Shown here one piece after another: positions 5,226 through 5,531 of a stretch of 5,531 bases of DNA (position 1 is the first letter of the stretch; every line of letters starts with the position of its first letter). The position numbers were made by a program, and so were the translations under genes. The notes under the pieces were generated by a model. The model saw only the letters and a list, made by a program, of their open reading frames with translations. It was not told the DNA's origin and did no database searches. This stretch comes from Dehalococcoidia bacterium (GTDB lineage: Bacteria > Chloroflexota > Dehalococcoidia > GIF9 > AB-539-J10), in NCBI GenBank assembly GCA_030603485.1, contig JAUVXS010000112.1:1-5531 (forward strand), written 5' to 3'.

Positions 5226-5531
5226 AGGATTGCCAAAATACACTTTGGTATGGGGCCAGGGTATTTCTATACCCTCGGCATCAAACGCTCTCTTGAGGCG
5301 AAGCCTCAACTCCCCCATCACTGCCCACTGCTCTATAGGTTTAACATCGCCCAAAATCTTGATATCTATTCCGGAGTCGCCTAGATTATCAACCCTCAGC
5401 ACCTGGGGAGGACTTTTGATTACTTTACGCCATTTTTCATCCTCAGCGAGTGCTTTGCCCACTCGGTTTATCACGCTTACGGCGTGGTCGAGGTCAGTGT
5501 CATATGCTACCGAGACATTGAGATTGACCCT
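5196..5531 (-). CDS. MscS-family mechanosensitive ion channel (C-terminal part)
   Basis: The last 111 residues are present; the frame is open to the window edge, so the pore and membrane helices lie outside. MscS channels are inner-membrane heptamers that open under membrane tension and release solutes during hypo-osmotic shock. The segment starts with VSVAYDTDLDHA at residues 6-17 of the fragment, typical of the cytosolic alpha/beta domain. It continues with a PPQVLRVDNLGDSGIDIK stretch and the conserved end QWAVMGELRLRLKRAFD, IEIPWPH and VYFGNP, and stops after a short charged tail (FPKKED). The early GTG at 5474 is an internal valine codon, not a start. The gene points toward the PaaK-like gene on the same strand, but 335 bases and a strong promoter separate them, so they are probably separate units. 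Confidence 0.93.
   Translation of the reverse strand, partial: RVNLNVSVAYDTDLDHAVSVINRVGKALAEDEKWRKVIKSPPQVLRVDNLGDSGIDIKILGDVKPIEQWAVMGELRLRLKRAFDAEGIEIPWPHTKVYFGNPLPDFPKKED

Noticed and set aside
5006..5236. Minus-strand frame of 76 codons downstream of and overlapping the MscS end.
   Set aside because: It overlaps the real MscS 3' end in another frame and runs through spacer into the promoter; no family or ribosome site is seen.

Overview
This window looks like part of an ordinary bacterial chromosome with mixed base composition. It holds three complete, confidently assigned genes, one complete gene of a family without a known function, and two genes cut by the window edges. The proline-biosynthesis enzymes, an MtnX-like HAD phosphatase, a MscS-type channel and a PaaK/CapK-type adenylating enzyme together fit a free-living bacterium. 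The protein style resembles Chloroflexota (Dehalococcoidia-like), but that is an impression from remembered sequences and no lineage marker is present. There is no insertion sequence, CRISPR array, tRNA or rRNA.

Left part (1-2759). The first 23 codons of a HAD-type phosphatase run leftward off the edge, behind an extended -10 promoter at about 155-182. Divergent from it are proB (glutamate 5-kinase) and proA (gamma-glutamyl phosphate reductase), read rightward. These two enzymes carry out the first two steps of proline synthesis from glutamate and almost certainly form one operon, with a gap of 104 bases. proB has no Shine-Dalgarno site. A promoter-like pair (TTGTCA, 17 bases, TAGATT) would place the transcript start at or next to the ATG at 268, so proB may be translated from a leaderless mRNA. 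The proB-proA gap holds a 24-codon open frame, and the start of proA can form two mutually exclusive hairpins.

Right part (2785-4974), leftward and convergent with proA. A two-gene unit encodes a PaaK/CapK-like adenylate-forming enzyme (465 aa) followed by a YkoP-like protein. It is driven by a promoter that matches the sigma-70 consensus exactly (TTGACA, 17 bases, TATAAT, on the minus strand at 5009-4981). The mRNA leader of about 114 nt can fold into a stem that covers the ribosome binding site of the first gene. The pairing of the two proteins, plus this strong promoter and structured leader, is the most interesting part of the window. The substrate is unknown.

Far right (5010-5531). A mostly featureless spacer is followed by the C-terminal 111 residues of a MscS-family mechanosensitive channel, also leftward, whose N-terminus lies beyond the edge. 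I saw no clear new defence system, mobile element or other undescribed multi-gene system. The findings are mostly regulatory-scale observations and one gene pairing.
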